Shown: positions 25,241 through 33,594 of the stretch, one piece after another
Layout of the letters: every line of letters begins with the position of its first letter
Position numbering within the stretch: the stretch's first letter is position 1
NCBI RefSeq assembly: GCF_900105395.1
Contig: NZ_LT629775.1
Coordinates: 7,281,501-7,345,500, forward strand
DNA: 64,000 nucleotides
Direction: 5' to 3'
Source of the DNA: Streptomyces sp. TLI_053
Lineage (GTDB): Bacteria; Actinomycetota; Actinomycetes; Streptomycetales; Streptomycetaceae
Program-made: the position numbers and the translations under genes
Notes under the pieces: model-generated
Told to the model about the DNA's origin: nothing
What the model saw: the letters and a program-made list of their open reading frames with translations, nothing else
Databases searched by the model: none

Positions 25241-25282
25241 GAAGGCGTCGGCGGGCGCGGTACGAAGGCGTCGGCGGGCGCG
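25241..25282. repeat. Direct repeat, 19 bp, in the EF-G2/pgsA gap
   Basis: The sequence GAAGGCGTCGGCGGGCGCG occurs at about 25241-25259 and again at 25264-25282, a period of 23 bp, in the 225-bp divergent gap. It may be chance GC repetition or a duplicated regulatory site. A TAGACT -10-like hexamer reads on the minus strand nearby (25230-25235). Confidence 0.6.
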
Positions 25283-25416
25283 CGAGCGGTCGGTGGGCGG
25301 GGAGTGTCGGCGGGCGTGGCTACGATGGGTGCGCCGGGCGGGCTGATCCGTCGGGTCGTCTGCCGCATTCTCCGCCGCAGGCGGGTACCAGGCAGATCGG
25401 AGCGGTCGGGAAGGCC

Positions 25417-26064
25417 ATGCTCAACAAATACGCGCGTGCCTTCTTCACACGTGTCCTGACCCCGTTCGCCGCGTTCCTGATCCGGTTGGGTGTGAGCCCG
25501 GACACCGTGACGCTGGTCGGTACGGCCGGTTCGGTGGCGGGCGCGCTGGTGTTCTTCCCGCGCGGGGAGTTCTTCTGGGGCACCATCACGATCACGCTGT
25601 TCATCTTCTCGGACCTGGTGGACGGGAACATGGCGCGGCAGCTGGGGCGGACGAGCAAGTGGGGGGCGTTCCTCGACTCGACGCTGGACCGGGTCGCGGA
25701 CGCCGCGATCTTCGGCGGCCTGGCCATGTGGTACGCGGGCAAGGGCGACAACGACCTGCTGTGCGCGGTGGCGGTGTTCTGTCTGGCGAGCGGGCTGGTG
25801 GTGTCGTACACCAAGGCCCGGGCCGAGAGCCAGGGGCTGCCGTGCGACGTGTCGGGGCTGGTGGAGCGGGCCGAGCGGCTGGTGATCAGCCTGGTGGCGG
25901 CCGGTGTGGCGGGTCTGGCGACGTTCGGTGTGCCGTACGTCGAGTGGCTGCTGCCGGTGGCGCTGTGGCTGGTGGCGGCCGGCAGCCTGGTGACGGTGGT
26001 CCAGCGGATGGTGACGGTGCGCCGCGAGGCGTTCGAGGCGGACCGGGCGTCGGCCGGGAGCTGA
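25417..26064 (+). CDS. pgsA: Phosphatidylinositol phosphate synthase
   Basis: This 215-residue multipass membrane enzyme has the complete CDP-alcohol phosphotransferase signature: Asp66, Asp69-Gly70, Ala73-Arg74, Gly83, Asp87 and Asp91. In actinobacteria this enzyme joins CDP-diacylglycerol and inositol phosphate to make phosphatidylinositol phosphate, the precursor of PI and PIMs. The following acyltransferase and PimA genes support that assignment over phosphatidylglycerophosphate synthase. It starts with ATG after GGGAAGG. Confidence 0.93.
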   Translation: MLNKYARAFFTRVLTPFAAFLIRLGVSPDTVTLVGTAGSVAGALVFFPRGEFFWGTITITLFIFSDLVDGNMARQLGRTSKWGAFLDSTLDRVADAAIFGGLAMWYAGKGDNDLLCAVAVFCLASGLVVSYTKARAESQGLPCDVSGLVERAERLVISLVAAGVAGLATFGVPYVEWLLPVALWLVAAGSLVTVVQRMVTVRREAFEADRASAGS

Positions 26065-26080
26065 AGGGGGCGGTGCCGCG

Positions 26081-27106
26081 ATGAAGGAACGAGTGGTGGA
26101 CCGGCTGGTGTACTCGGCGTACGCGGCGGGCTGGGCGGTGCTGAGGCATCTGCCCGAGCCGGCGGCGCGGGCGCTGTTCGACCGGCTGGCGGACTCGGCG
26201 TGGCGGCGGCGCGGCAAGCGGGTGCTGCAGCTGGAGGCGAACCTGCTGCGGGTGTGCCCGGACGCGGACGAGGCCCGGCTGCGGGAGCTGTCGCGGGCCG
26301 GGATGCGTTCGTACATGCGGTACTGGCAGGAGTCGTTCCGGCTGCCGGTCTGGGGTCGCGCGCGGGTGCTGCGGGACGTCCGGGTGGACGGTTTCGAGCA
26401 GCTGCGGGAGGCGCTGGAGTCGGGGCGGGGCGCGGTGATAGCGCTGCCGCACATGGGCAACTGGGACCTCGCGGGTGCCTGGGTGGCCTCGCTGGGGTAT
26501 CCGTTCACGACGGTGGCGGAGCGGTTGAAGCCGGAGCGGCTGTTCGACCGGTTCGTGGCGTTCCGGGAGAGCCTGGGCATGGAGGTGCTCCCGCTGACCG
26601 GCGGCTCGGTGAACGTGGTGGGCACGCTGGCGCGCCGGCTGCGGGCGGGGAAGCTGGTCTGCCTGGTGGGGGACCGCGACCTCTCGGAGGCGGGTATCGG
26701 GGTGTCGTTCTTCGGTGAGGCGACGCGGATGCCGGCCGGTCCGGCGGCGCTGGCCCAGCGCACCGGGGCGGCGCTGATGCCGGTCTCGCTCTGGTACGAG
26801 GGCCGGATCCTGCGGGGCCGGATCCATCCGGAGGTGCCGGTGCCGGCGGAGGGCGACCGGGCGGAGAAGACCCGGGTGATGACGCAGGCGATGGCGGACG
26901 TCTGGGAGGACGCGATCCGGGAGCACCCGGAGGACTGGCACATGCTGCAGCGCTTCTGGCTGGCCGACCTCCCGGTCCGTGAGACGGTGGAGTCGGGGCC
27001 GGCCCGCCCGGCGGGCCCGGTGGCCGCCGACCCGGTGGCCGCGCGTCCGGTCGTCGCGAACCCGGCGGCCGAGGCGGCCGAGGCACCGGGGGCGTCGGGG
27101 GCCTGA
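26081..27106 (+). CDS. Phosphatidylinositol mannoside acyltransferase (LPLAT/HtrB type)
   Basis: This 341-residue protein of the lysophospholipid-acyltransferase family has the catalytic motif HMGNWD (His124, Asp129). In the position between pgsA and pimA it probably acylates the mannose of PIM1, like mycobacterial PatA. The last 40 residues are Ala/Val/Pro-rich and likely dispensable. It starts 16 bp after the pgsA stop, consistent with one transcript. Confidence 0.9.
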   Translation: MKERVVDRLVYSAYAAGWAVLRHLPEPAARALFDRLADSAWRRRGKRVLQLEANLLRVCPDADEARLRELSRAGMRSYMRYWQESFRLPVWGRARVLRDVRVDGFEQLREALESGRGAVIALPHMGNWDLAGAWVASLGYPFTTVAERLKPERLFDRFVAFRESLGMEVLPLTGGSVNVVGTLARRLRAGKLVCLVGDRDLSEAGIGVSFFGEATRMPAGPAALAQRTGAALMPVSLWYEGRILRGRIHPEVPVPAEGDRAEKTRVMTQAMADVWEDAIREHPEDWHMLQRFWLADLPVRETVESGPARPAGPVAADPVAARPVVANPAAEAAEAPGASGA

Positions 27107-27117
27107 GGCCGGACCCG

Positions 27118-27230
27118 CCGTCCGCTCCGTACCCGCCGCCCGGACCGGCGGTGCCGCCCGTACCGCCCGTACCGGACCGGCGGTGCCGCCCGCGCCGCAC
27201 GTACCGCCCGCACCGCCCGTACCGTCCGCA
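27118..27230. repeat. Short GC-rich tandem repeats between acyltransferase gene and pimA
   Basis: Degenerate repeats of a 9-mer like GTACCGCCC and a 12-mer containing CCGGCGGTGCCG fill the 142-bp gap. No gene is evident. The region probably expanded by slippage. Confidence 0.6.
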
Positions 27231-27248
27231 GGACTTTCGAGGAGACCC

Positions 27249-28433
27249 GTGAAGATCGGCATCGTCTGCCCGTACGACTGGGACGTCCCCGGTGGCGTGC
27301 AGTTCCACATCCGGGACCTCGCCGAGCACCTGATCGGCCTGGGCCACGCGGTGTCGGTGCTGGCGCCGGCCGAGGACGACGAGGCGCTGCCGCCGTACGT
27401 GGTCTCGGCGGGGCGGGCGGTGGCGGTGCCGTACAACGGCTCGGTGGCGCGGCTGAGCTTCGGGATCCTGTCGGCGGCGAGGGTGCGGCGGTGGCTGCAC
27501 GACGGCCGGTTCGACATCCTGCACGTGCACGAGCCGGCCTCGCCGAGCCTGTCGATGCTGGCGGCCTGGTCGGCCTCGGGGCCGATGGTGGGCACCTTCC
27601 ACACCTCGAACCCGCGCTCGCGGGCGATGATCGCGGCCTCGCCGATCCTCCAGCCGGGCCTGGAGAAGATGCGGGCCCGGATCGCGGTGAGCGAGTACGC
27701 GCGGCGCACCCTGGTGGAGCACCTGGGCGGGGACGCGGTGGTGATCCCGAACGGCGTGGACGTGGGCTTCTTCGCGGAGGCCGAGCCGGACGCCCGCTGG
27801 ACCGGCGGGGCGGCGGCCGGCGGCCCGGGGACGATCGGCTTCATCGGGCGGATCAACGAGCCGCGCAAGGGGCTGCCGACGCTGCTGGCGGCGCTGCCGC
27901 GGATCCTGGCGGAGCGCCCCGGGGTGCGGCTGCTGGTCGCGGGCAAGGGCGACGAGGAGGAGGCGGTCGCCGGGCTGGCGCCGGAGGTCCGCGCCCAGGT
28001 GGAGTTCCTCGGCATGGTGAGCGACCGGGACAAGGCCCGGCTGCTGCGCAGCGTGGACCTGTACGTGGCGCCGAACACCGGCGGCGAGAGCTTCGGGATC
28101 ATCCTGGTCGAGGCGATGTCGGCGGGAGCGCCGGTGCTGGCGAGCGATCTGGACGCGTTCAAGCAGGTGCTGGACGGCGGGGACGCGGGCGAGCTGTTCC
28201 CGGTGGAGGACGCGGACGCGCTGGCGCGGACGGCGCTGCGGCTGCTGGGGGACCCGGGGCGGCTGGAGGAACTGCGGAAGGCGGCGTCGCGGCACGTGCG
28301 GCGGTTCGACTGGTCGACCGTGGGCGCGGACATCCTGGCCGTCTACGAGACGGTGACGGCGGGTGCGGCGGCGGTGGTCGAGGAGGACGAGCGCAGCGGC
28401 CGGCGTGGCCGGTTCGGGCTGGCCCGGGACTGA
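27249..28433 (+). CDS. pimA: GDP-mannose-dependent phosphatidylinositol mannosyltransferase PimA
   Basis: This 394-residue GT-B (GT4) glycosyltransferase has DVPGGVQFHIRDLA near the N-terminus, HVHEP, the stretch HTSNPRSRAMIA, the linker GFIGRINEPRKGL, and the donor-site GGESFGIILVEA with the conserved glutamate. It adds the first mannose to phosphatidylinositol on the cytoplasmic side of the membrane. Length and motifs fit PimA. The GTG at 27249 follows AGGAGACC. Confidence 0.93.
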   Translation: MKIGIVCPYDWDVPGGVQFHIRDLAEHLIGLGHAVSVLAPAEDDEALPPYVVSAGRAVAVPYNGSVARLSFGILSAARVRRWLHDGRFDILHVHEPASPSLSMLAAWSASGPMVGTFHTSNPRSRAMIAASPILQPGLEKMRARIAVSEYARRTLVEHLGGDAVVIPNGVDVGFFAEAEPDARWTGGAAAGGPGTIGFIGRINEPRKGLPTLLAALPRILAERPGVRLLVAGKGDEEEAVAGLAPEVRAQVEFLGMVSDRDKARLLRSVDLYVAPNTGGESFGIILVEAMSAGAPVLASDLDAFKQVLDGGDAGELFPVEDADALARTALRLLGDPGRLEELRKAASRHVRRFDWSTVGADILAVYETVTAGAAAVVEEDERSGRRGRFGLARD

Positions 28434-28577
28434 GCCGGCGGCGGGGCGCGGATAGGGTCGGACGGTCGTCCCGCCGGACGTGCGGTGCGACGTCGGCGGT
28501 CCCGGCGCCCGTCCCGACCCGCTGTCCCCTCCCGCTGTTCCGTCCGCTGTTCCGACCCCGTGCTTCCGGAGGCCCCG

Positions 28578-28946
28578 ATGCCGCAGATCTCCGTCGACTA
28601 CTCGCCGAGCCTGGCCGACTCCTTCGACCGCCGTGAGCTGGGGCTGGCGATCAACCGGCTCGCGGTGGACACCATCGGTGCCAAGCCCGAGGGCTGCAAG
28701 ACGGTCTTCCGGCAGACCGACCCGGAGGTCGTGGTGGGCTTCGGCGAGCGGGCCGAGGCGCAGGTGTTCGTGCAGTTCCAGATCTTCCCGGGGCGGACCC
28801 CGGAGGCGAAGGCGGCGCTCACCGACGCGGTGCTGGCGCTGCTGGCCGAGCGGGTGGAGCCGGTGCCGGGGGAGCGGCTGCAGCTCGCGGTGGACGTGCG
28901 CGACATCGACCGCGAGGCGTACCGGAACACGGTGGTCGAGGGGTGA
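28578..28946 (+). CDS. 5-carboxymethyl-2-hydroxymuconate isomerase-like protein (tautomerase superfamily)
   Basis: This 122-residue protein starts Met-Pro, giving the N-terminal Pro2 that is the general base of the tautomerase superfamily. Its fold and length match the CHMI family, which isomerises 5-carboxymethyl-2-hydroxymuconate in homoprotocatechuate breakdown. No catabolic genes are near, so the true substrate may differ. The ATG at 28578 follows CCGGAGG. Confidence 0.8.
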   Translation: MPQISVDYSPSLADSFDRRELGLAINRLAVDTIGAKPEGCKTVFRQTDPEVVVGFGERAEAQVFVQFQIFPGRTPEAKAALTDAVLALLAERVEPVPGERLQLAVDVRDIDREAYRNTVVEG

Positions 28947-28975
28947 ACCGGAAGCACCCGGTAGCGTAGCGCCCC

Positions 28976-29521
28976 GTGACTACGTGGATCTGGGCCGGCG
29001 TGGCCGTGGTGCTGTTCGGGATGTACCTGAGTTGGACGGCCGGGAGGCTGGACCGGCTGCACGCCCGGATCGACGCCGCCCGGGCGGCGCTGGACGCGCA
29101 GTTGGTCCGCCGGGCGTCGGTGGCGATGGAGCTGGCGACGTCCTCGCTGCTGGACCCGGCGGCGTCGCTGCTGCTGCTGGACGCGGCGCACGCGGCCCGG
29201 CAGGCGGAGGACGAGCAGCGCGAGGTGGCCGAGAGCCAGCTGAGCCTGGCGCTGCGGGCGGTGTTCGCGGAGCCGGAGCAGGTGGCGGTGCTGGTGGCCG
29301 AGCCGGGCGGCGAGGAGGCGGTGCGGGACCTGACGGCGGCCGTGCGTCGGGTGCCGATGGCGCGGCGGTTCCACAACGACGCGGTGCGGGCGGCGCGGGC
29401 GGTGCGGGAGCACCGGCTGGTGCGGTACTTCCGGCTGGCGGGCCGGGCGCCGTTCCCGATGGCGTTCGAGATGGACGACGCGCCGCCGTCGGCGCTCACT
29501 CCGGAGGGTGCGCCGGCGTAG
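28976..29521 (+). CDS. Hypothetical single-pass protein, LemA-like
   Basis: This 181-residue protein has one N-terminal membrane helix (about 3-22), then a long Ala/Arg/Leu-rich helical region. The stretch LHARIDAARAALDAQLVRR recalls the LemA family pattern IDVQLxRR, but the rest is poorly matched. It could be an anchored coiled coil. The GTG at 28976 follows 29 bp after the tautomerase-like gene. Confidence 0.7.
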   Translation: MTTWIWAGVAVVLFGMYLSWTAGRLDRLHARIDAARAALDAQLVRRASVAMELATSSLLDPAASLLLLDAAHAARQAEDEQREVAESQLSLALRAVFAEPEQVAVLVAEPGGEEAVRDLTAAVRRVPMARRFHNDAVRAARAVREHRLVRYFRLAGRAPFPMAFEMDDAPPSALTPEGAPA

Positions 29522-29756
29522 GGCGCGCCGGCGCGGGGCGCGCGGCGGGGACCGGGTGACGAGTGCGGCGGGACCGGTCGGGACAAGTCCGGCACGGCCG
29601 GGCGGAACGCGTCCCACCCGCTGCGGCGGGTGGGTCCGGATCCGGCCTGTTTGTCGTATCCCGTCACGCACGCTGGACTTGGTGGCGCATGGAGGGGCCG
29701 TTTCTTCCGCCTACCATAGGGCGATAGCACTGGTTCATCTTCGAGTGAGGTCTCAC

Positions 29757-30668
29757 GTGTCCACCACCCCCACCACCGCAGACCAGCCGCAGATCGGTAC
29801 CGCCCGGGTCAAGCGCGGCATGGCCGAGCAGCTCAAGGGCGGTGTGATCATGGACGTGGTCAACGCCGAGCAGGCGAAGATCGCCGAGGACGCCGGCGCT
29901 GTGGCCGTCATGGCCCTGGAGCGCGTGCCGGCCGACATCCGCAAGGACGGCGGCGTGGCCCGCATGTCGGACCCGAACATGATCGAGGAGATCATCGCCG
30001 CGGTCTCGATCCCGGTCATGGCGAAGTCCCGGATCGGCCACTTCGTCGAGGCCCAGGTCCTCCAGTCGCTGGGTGTCGACTACATCGACGAGTCCGAGGT
30101 GCTGACCCCGGCCGACGAGGTCAACCACTCCGACAAGTTCGCGTTCACCACGCCCTTCGTCTGCGGTGCCACCAACCTGGGCGAGGCGCTGCGCCGCATC
30201 GCCGAGGGTGCGGCCATGATCCGCTCGAAGGGCGAGGCCGGCACCGGCAACGTCGTCGAGGCGGTCCGCCACCTGCGCCAGATCAAGAACGAGATCGCCA
30301 AGCTGCGCGGCTTCGACAACAACGAGCTGTACGCCGCCGCCAAGGAGCTGCGCGCCCCGTACGAGCTCGTCAAGGAGGTCGCCGAGCTCGGCAAGCTGCC
30401 GGTCGTGCTGTTCTCCGCCGGTGGTGTGGCCACCCCGGCCGACGCCGCGCTGATGCGCCAGCTGGGTGCCGAGGGCGTCTTCGTCGGCTCCGGCATCTTC
30501 AAGTCGGGCGACCCCGCGAAGCGTGCCGCCGCGATCGTCAAGGCCACCACGTTCTTCGACGACCCGAAGATCATCGCCGACGCCTCCCGCAACCTGGGCG
30601 AGGCCATGGTCGGCATCAACTGCGACACCCTGCCGGAGACCGAGCGCTACGCCAACCGCGGCTGGTAA
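29757..30668 (+). CDS. pdxS: Pyridoxal 5'-phosphate synthase, PdxS subunit
   Basis: This 303-residue TIM barrel makes PLP from ribose 5-phosphate, glyceraldehyde 3-phosphate and ammonia. It has GVIMDVVNAEQAKIAE, the imine lysine in MAKSRIGH and the second lysine in RSKGEAGTG. Ammonia comes from PdxT, encoded 88 bp downstream. The GTG at 29757 follows GTGAGG; a longer frame upstream is not coding in character. Confidence 0.97.
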   Translation: MSTTPTTADQPQIGTARVKRGMAEQLKGGVIMDVVNAEQAKIAEDAGAVAVMALERVPADIRKDGGVARMSDPNMIEEIIAAVSIPVMAKSRIGHFVEAQVLQSLGVDYIDESEVLTPADEVNHSDKFAFTTPFVCGATNLGEALRRIAEGAAMIRSKGEAGTGNVVEAVRHLRQIKNEIAKLRGFDNNELYAAAKELRAPYELVKEVAELGKLPVVLFSAGGVATPADAALMRQLGAEGVFVGSGIFKSGDPAKRAAAIVKATTFFDDPKIIADASRNLGEAMVGINCDTLPETERYANRGW

Positions 30669-30679
30669 TACGCCTCCCA

Positions 30680-30718
30680 CGGCCCGCCGCACGGTGTGAT
30701 CATCGGCGCGGCGGGCCG
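30680..30718 (+). terminator. Hairpin between pdxS and pdxT
   Basis: Perfect 11-bp arms (30680-30690 and 30708-30718) follow the pdxS stop by 12 bp. It may partly stop transcription and set the PdxS:PdxT ratio. Confidence 0.65.
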
Positions 30719-30756
30719 CTGCGCGTCGTCCGTTCGAGAGTCAAGAGGTACGAGAA

Positions 30757-31374
30757 GTGTCCACTCCAGTCATCGGCGTCCTCGCCCTGCAGGGCGACGT
30801 CCGTGAGCACCTGATCGCGCTGGCCGAGGCCGACGCGCTGGCCCGTCCGGTGCGCCGGGTGGAGGAGCTGGCCGAGGTCGACGCGCTGGTGATCCCCGGC
30901 GGGGAGTCCACCACGATGTCCAAGCTGGCGCTGCTGTTCGGCGTGATGGGCCCGCTGCGCGAGCGGGTGGCGGCGGGGATGCCGGTCTACGGGACCTGCG
31001 CCGGAATGATCATGCTGGCCGACAAGATCCTGGACGGGCGCGAGGACCAGGAGACGGTGGGCGGCATCGACATGACCGTGCGCCGCAACGCCTTCGGCCG
31101 CCAGAACGAGTCCTTCGAGTCGGGTGTCGCCTTCACGGGTCTGGACGAGGCGCCCGTGCACGGGGTGTTCATCCGGGCCCCGTGGGTGGAGGCGGTCGGC
31201 GCGGGCGTGCGGGTGCTGGCCGAGCTGCCGGCCGCCGACGGCCCGGAGAGCCGGATCGTCGCGGTGCGTCAGGGCAACCTGCTGGCCACCTCGTTCCACC
31301 CCGAGCTCACCGGCGACCACCGGGTGCACGCGTACTTCGTGCGGATGGTCGAGGAGCACCTCGCCGCCGCGTGA
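30757..31374 (+). CDS. pdxT: Pyridoxal 5'-phosphate synthase, glutaminase subunit PdxT
   Basis: This 205-residue class I glutamine amidotransferase has GGES (48-51), the nucleophile Cys81 in GTCAGM, and the His-x-Glu pair in SFHPEL. It frees ammonia from glutamine for PdxS. The GTG at 30757 follows AAGAGG; spacing to pdxS is 88 bp across the hairpin at 30680-30718. Confidence 0.96.
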   Translation: MSTPVIGVLALQGDVREHLIALAEADALARPVRRVEELAEVDALVIPGGESTTMSKLALLFGVMGPLRERVAAGMPVYGTCAGMIMLADKILDGREDQETVGGIDMTVRRNAFGRQNESFESGVAFTGLDEAPVHGVFIRAPWVEAVGAGVRVLAELPAADGPESRIVAVRQGNLLATSFHPELTGDHRVHAYFVRMVEEHLAAA

Positions 31375-31466
31375 CGGTGCGCGAACGACCGTGTGCGGGT
31401 GAGGACCGACCGCACCGGTAAGATCTCATCTGTTCATTTCCCATTGGCGACGTAAAGGAGCTGGCG

Positions 31467-32225
31467 ATGTCCGGCCACTCTAAGTGGGCTACCACCAAGC
31501 ACAAGAAGGCCGTGATCGACGCCAAGCGCGGCAAGCTCTTCGCCAAGATGATCAAGAACATCGAGGTGGCGGCGCGCACCGGCGGTCCGGACCTGGGCGG
31601 CAACCCGACGCTGTACGACGCCGTGCAGAAGGCGAAGAAGGCGTCGGTCCCGATCGACAACATCAACCGCGCCGTCAAGCGCGGTGGTGGCCTGGAGGCC
31701 GGCGGGGCCGACTACCAGACGATCATGTACGAGGGCTACGGCCCGAACGGTGTCGCGGTGCTCATCGAGTGCCTCACCGACAACCGCAACCGCGCCGCCT
31801 CCGACGTGCGCGTGGCGATGACCCGCAACGGCGGCTCGATGGCCGACCCGGGCTCGGTCTCGTACCTGTTCAACCGCCGCGGTGTCGTGATCGTCCCGAA
31901 GGCGGACGGCGTGGACGAGGAGAAGCTCCTCGAGATCGTCCTCGACCACGGTGCCGAGGAGGTCAACGACCTCGGCGAGGCGTTCGAGATCGTCTCCGAG
32001 CCGGGCGACATGGTCCCCGTGCGCACCGCGCTGGTGGACGCCGGCGTCGACTACGACTCGGCCGACGCCAACTTCGTCCCGAGCATGCAGGTCGAGCTGG
32101 ACGTCGACGGCGCCCGCAAGATCTTCAAGCTGATCGACGCCCTGGAGGACAGCGACGACGTGCAGAACGTCTTCGCCAACTTCGACATCAGCGACGAGGT
32201 CGGCGCGCAGCTCGACTCCGAGTGA
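31467..32225 (+). CDS. yebC: YebC/TACO1-family protein
   Basis: This 252-residue protein starts MSGHSKW and has the family block of N-terminal basic residues (KHKKAVIDAKRGK), GPNGVA and the C-terminal QNVFANFD. YebC proteins act as transcription regulators in some bacteria and as translation factors at polyproline sites in others. Position upstream of ruvCAB is a frequent arrangement in bacteria. An AAAGGAG site precedes the ATG. Confidence 0.95.
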   Translation: MSGHSKWATTKHKKAVIDAKRGKLFAKMIKNIEVAARTGGPDLGGNPTLYDAVQKAKKASVPIDNINRAVKRGGGLEAGGADYQTIMYEGYGPNGVAVLIECLTDNRNRAASDVRVAMTRNGGSMADPGSVSYLFNRRGVVIVPKADGVDEEKLLEIVLDHGAEEVNDLGEAFEIVSEPGDMVPVRTALVDAGVDYDSADANFVPSMQVELDVDGARKIFKLIDALEDSDDVQNVFANFDISDEVGAQLDSE

Positions 32226-32238
32226 TCGTGCCCCCCTT

Positions 32239-32271
32239 CCGGCCCGGCGGTCCCCAGGACCGCCGGGCCGG
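32239..32271 (+). terminator. yebC terminator
   Basis: Perfect 15-bp arms (32239-32253 and 32257-32271) around CCA begin 14 bp after the yebC stop. Confidence 0.8.
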
Positions 32272-32344
32272 TGTCGTCGGTGGCGCTGTCGGTGGTGGAC
32301 GGTAGCCTTCGCAGGTCGGAGGACGTCATGACGAAGGGGGAGCC

Positions 32345-32899
32345 TTGGTCCGGGTGCTGGGGGTCGATCCGGGGCTGACCAGGTGCGGGATCGGCGTGGT
32401 CGAGGGAGCGCCGGGCCGGCCGCTGCGGATGGTCGGGGTCGGGGTGGTGCGCACCCCCGCCGAGGCGGAGATCGGGCCGCGGCTGCTGCTGGTCGAGCAG
32501 GGCATCGAGGCCTGGCTGGACGAGCACCGGCCCGAGCTGGTGGCCGTCGAGCGGGTCTTCGCCCAGCACAACGTCCGCACCGTGATGGGCACCGCGCAGG
32601 CCAGCGCGGTCGCCATGCTCTGCGCCACCCGGCGCGGCATACCGGTCACCCTGCACACCCCCAGCGAGGTCAAGGCCGCTGTCACCGGCTCCGGCCGGGC
32701 CGACAAGGCCCAGGTCACGGCGATGGTGCAGCGGCTGCTGCGGCTCGACGCGCCGCCGAAGCCGGCCGACGCCGCCGACGCACTGGCGCTGGCCATCTGC
32801 CACATCTGGCGCGGCGGCGCCACCAACCGCCTGGAGGCCGCGATCAAGGCGGCCGCCCGTACCACCTCCCCGCCCGGCCCGAGAGGAACCCCCCGATGA
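32345..32899 (+). CDS. ruvC: Holliday junction resolvase RuvC
   Basis: This 184-residue endonuclease has the first acidic residue in LGVDPGLT, Glu in AVERVFAQHN and the acidic pair in PADAADALALA. It cuts Holliday junctions symmetrically with RuvAB. The start is a TTG at 32345, giving (M)VRVLGVDPG; no ATG or GTG fits without removing the first strand. It overlaps ruvA by 4 bases (ATGA). Confidence 0.95.
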   Translation: MVRVLGVDPGLTRCGIGVVEGAPGRPLRMVGVGVVRTPAEAEIGPRLLLVEQGIEAWLDEHRPELVAVERVFAQHNVRTVMGTAQASAVAMLCATRRGIPVTLHTPSEVKAAVTGSGRADKAQVTAMVQRLLRLDAPPKPADAADALALAICHIWRGGATNRLEAAIKAAARTTSPPGPRGTPR

Positions 32900-33507
32900 T
32901 CGCCTTCGTGCAAGGACCAGTGGCGGCGATCTCCGCCGGCCTCGCGGTGGTGGAGGTCGGCGGCGTCGGCATGGCGGTGCAGTGCACGCCCGCCACCCTG
33001 GCCGGCCTGCGGCTGGGCGAGCCGGCCCGGCTGGCCACCTCGCTGGTGGTCAGGGAGGACTCGCTGACCCTGTTCGGCTTCGCCGACGACGACGAGCGCG
33101 CCGTCTTCGAGATCCTCCAGGCCGCGCCCGGCGTCGGCCCGAAGCTGGCGCAGGCCGTGCTCGGGGTGCACAGCCCGGACGCGCTGCGGGCCGCGGTGGC
33201 GAGCGGCGACGAGAAGGCGCTGGTGGCGGTGCCCGGCATCGGCAAGGCCAAGGCGGCCAAGCTGCTGCTGGAGTACAAGGACAAGCTGGGCGCGCCGCAC
33301 GGCGCGGTCCCGGCGCAGAAGCCGGTCGCGACCGGTCCGGCGCCGTGGGGCGAGCAGCTGCACTCCGCGCTGGTCGGCCTCGGGTACGCGCCCCGGGAGG
33401 CGGACGAGGCGGTCGCCGCCGTCACCCCGGAGGCGGAGGCGCAGTCGACGCCGGACGTCGGAGCGCTGCTGCGGCTCGCGCTGCGCGGCCTCAACCGTTC
33501 GCGCTGA
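32896..33507 (+). CDS. ruvA: Holliday junction branch-migration protein RuvA
   Basis: This 203-residue junction-binding protein has an N-terminal OB fold (1-65) and two helix-hairpin-helix motifs (APGVGPKLAQAVLG, VPGIGKAKAAKLL), with the flexible linker and C-terminal domain III that touches RuvB. The ATG at 32896 overlaps the ruvC stop as ATGA, so translation is coupled. Confidence 0.96.
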   Translation: MIAFVQGPVAAISAGLAVVEVGGVGMAVQCTPATLAGLRLGEPARLATSLVVREDSLTLFGFADDDERAVFEILQAAPGVGPKLAQAVLGVHSPDALRAAVASGDEKALVAVPGIGKAKAAKLLLEYKDKLGAPHGAVPAQKPVATGPAPWGEQLHSALVGLGYAPREADEAVAAVTPEAEAQSTPDVGALLRLALRGLNRSR

Positions 33508-33594
33508 AGCCGACTTCCGGGCTGAGGCCGACTTTCGCGCCGAGGCCGACCGACGACCCGTCACTCCGCCGACACCATGTGGGAGCCCCCTCCG

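Noticed and set aside
29522..29756. Riboswitch or MocR-type operator before pdxS
   Set aside because: I saw no conserved structure, direct repeats or divergent MocR gene in this 235-bp gap. A TACCAT hexamer is present but without a convincing -35.
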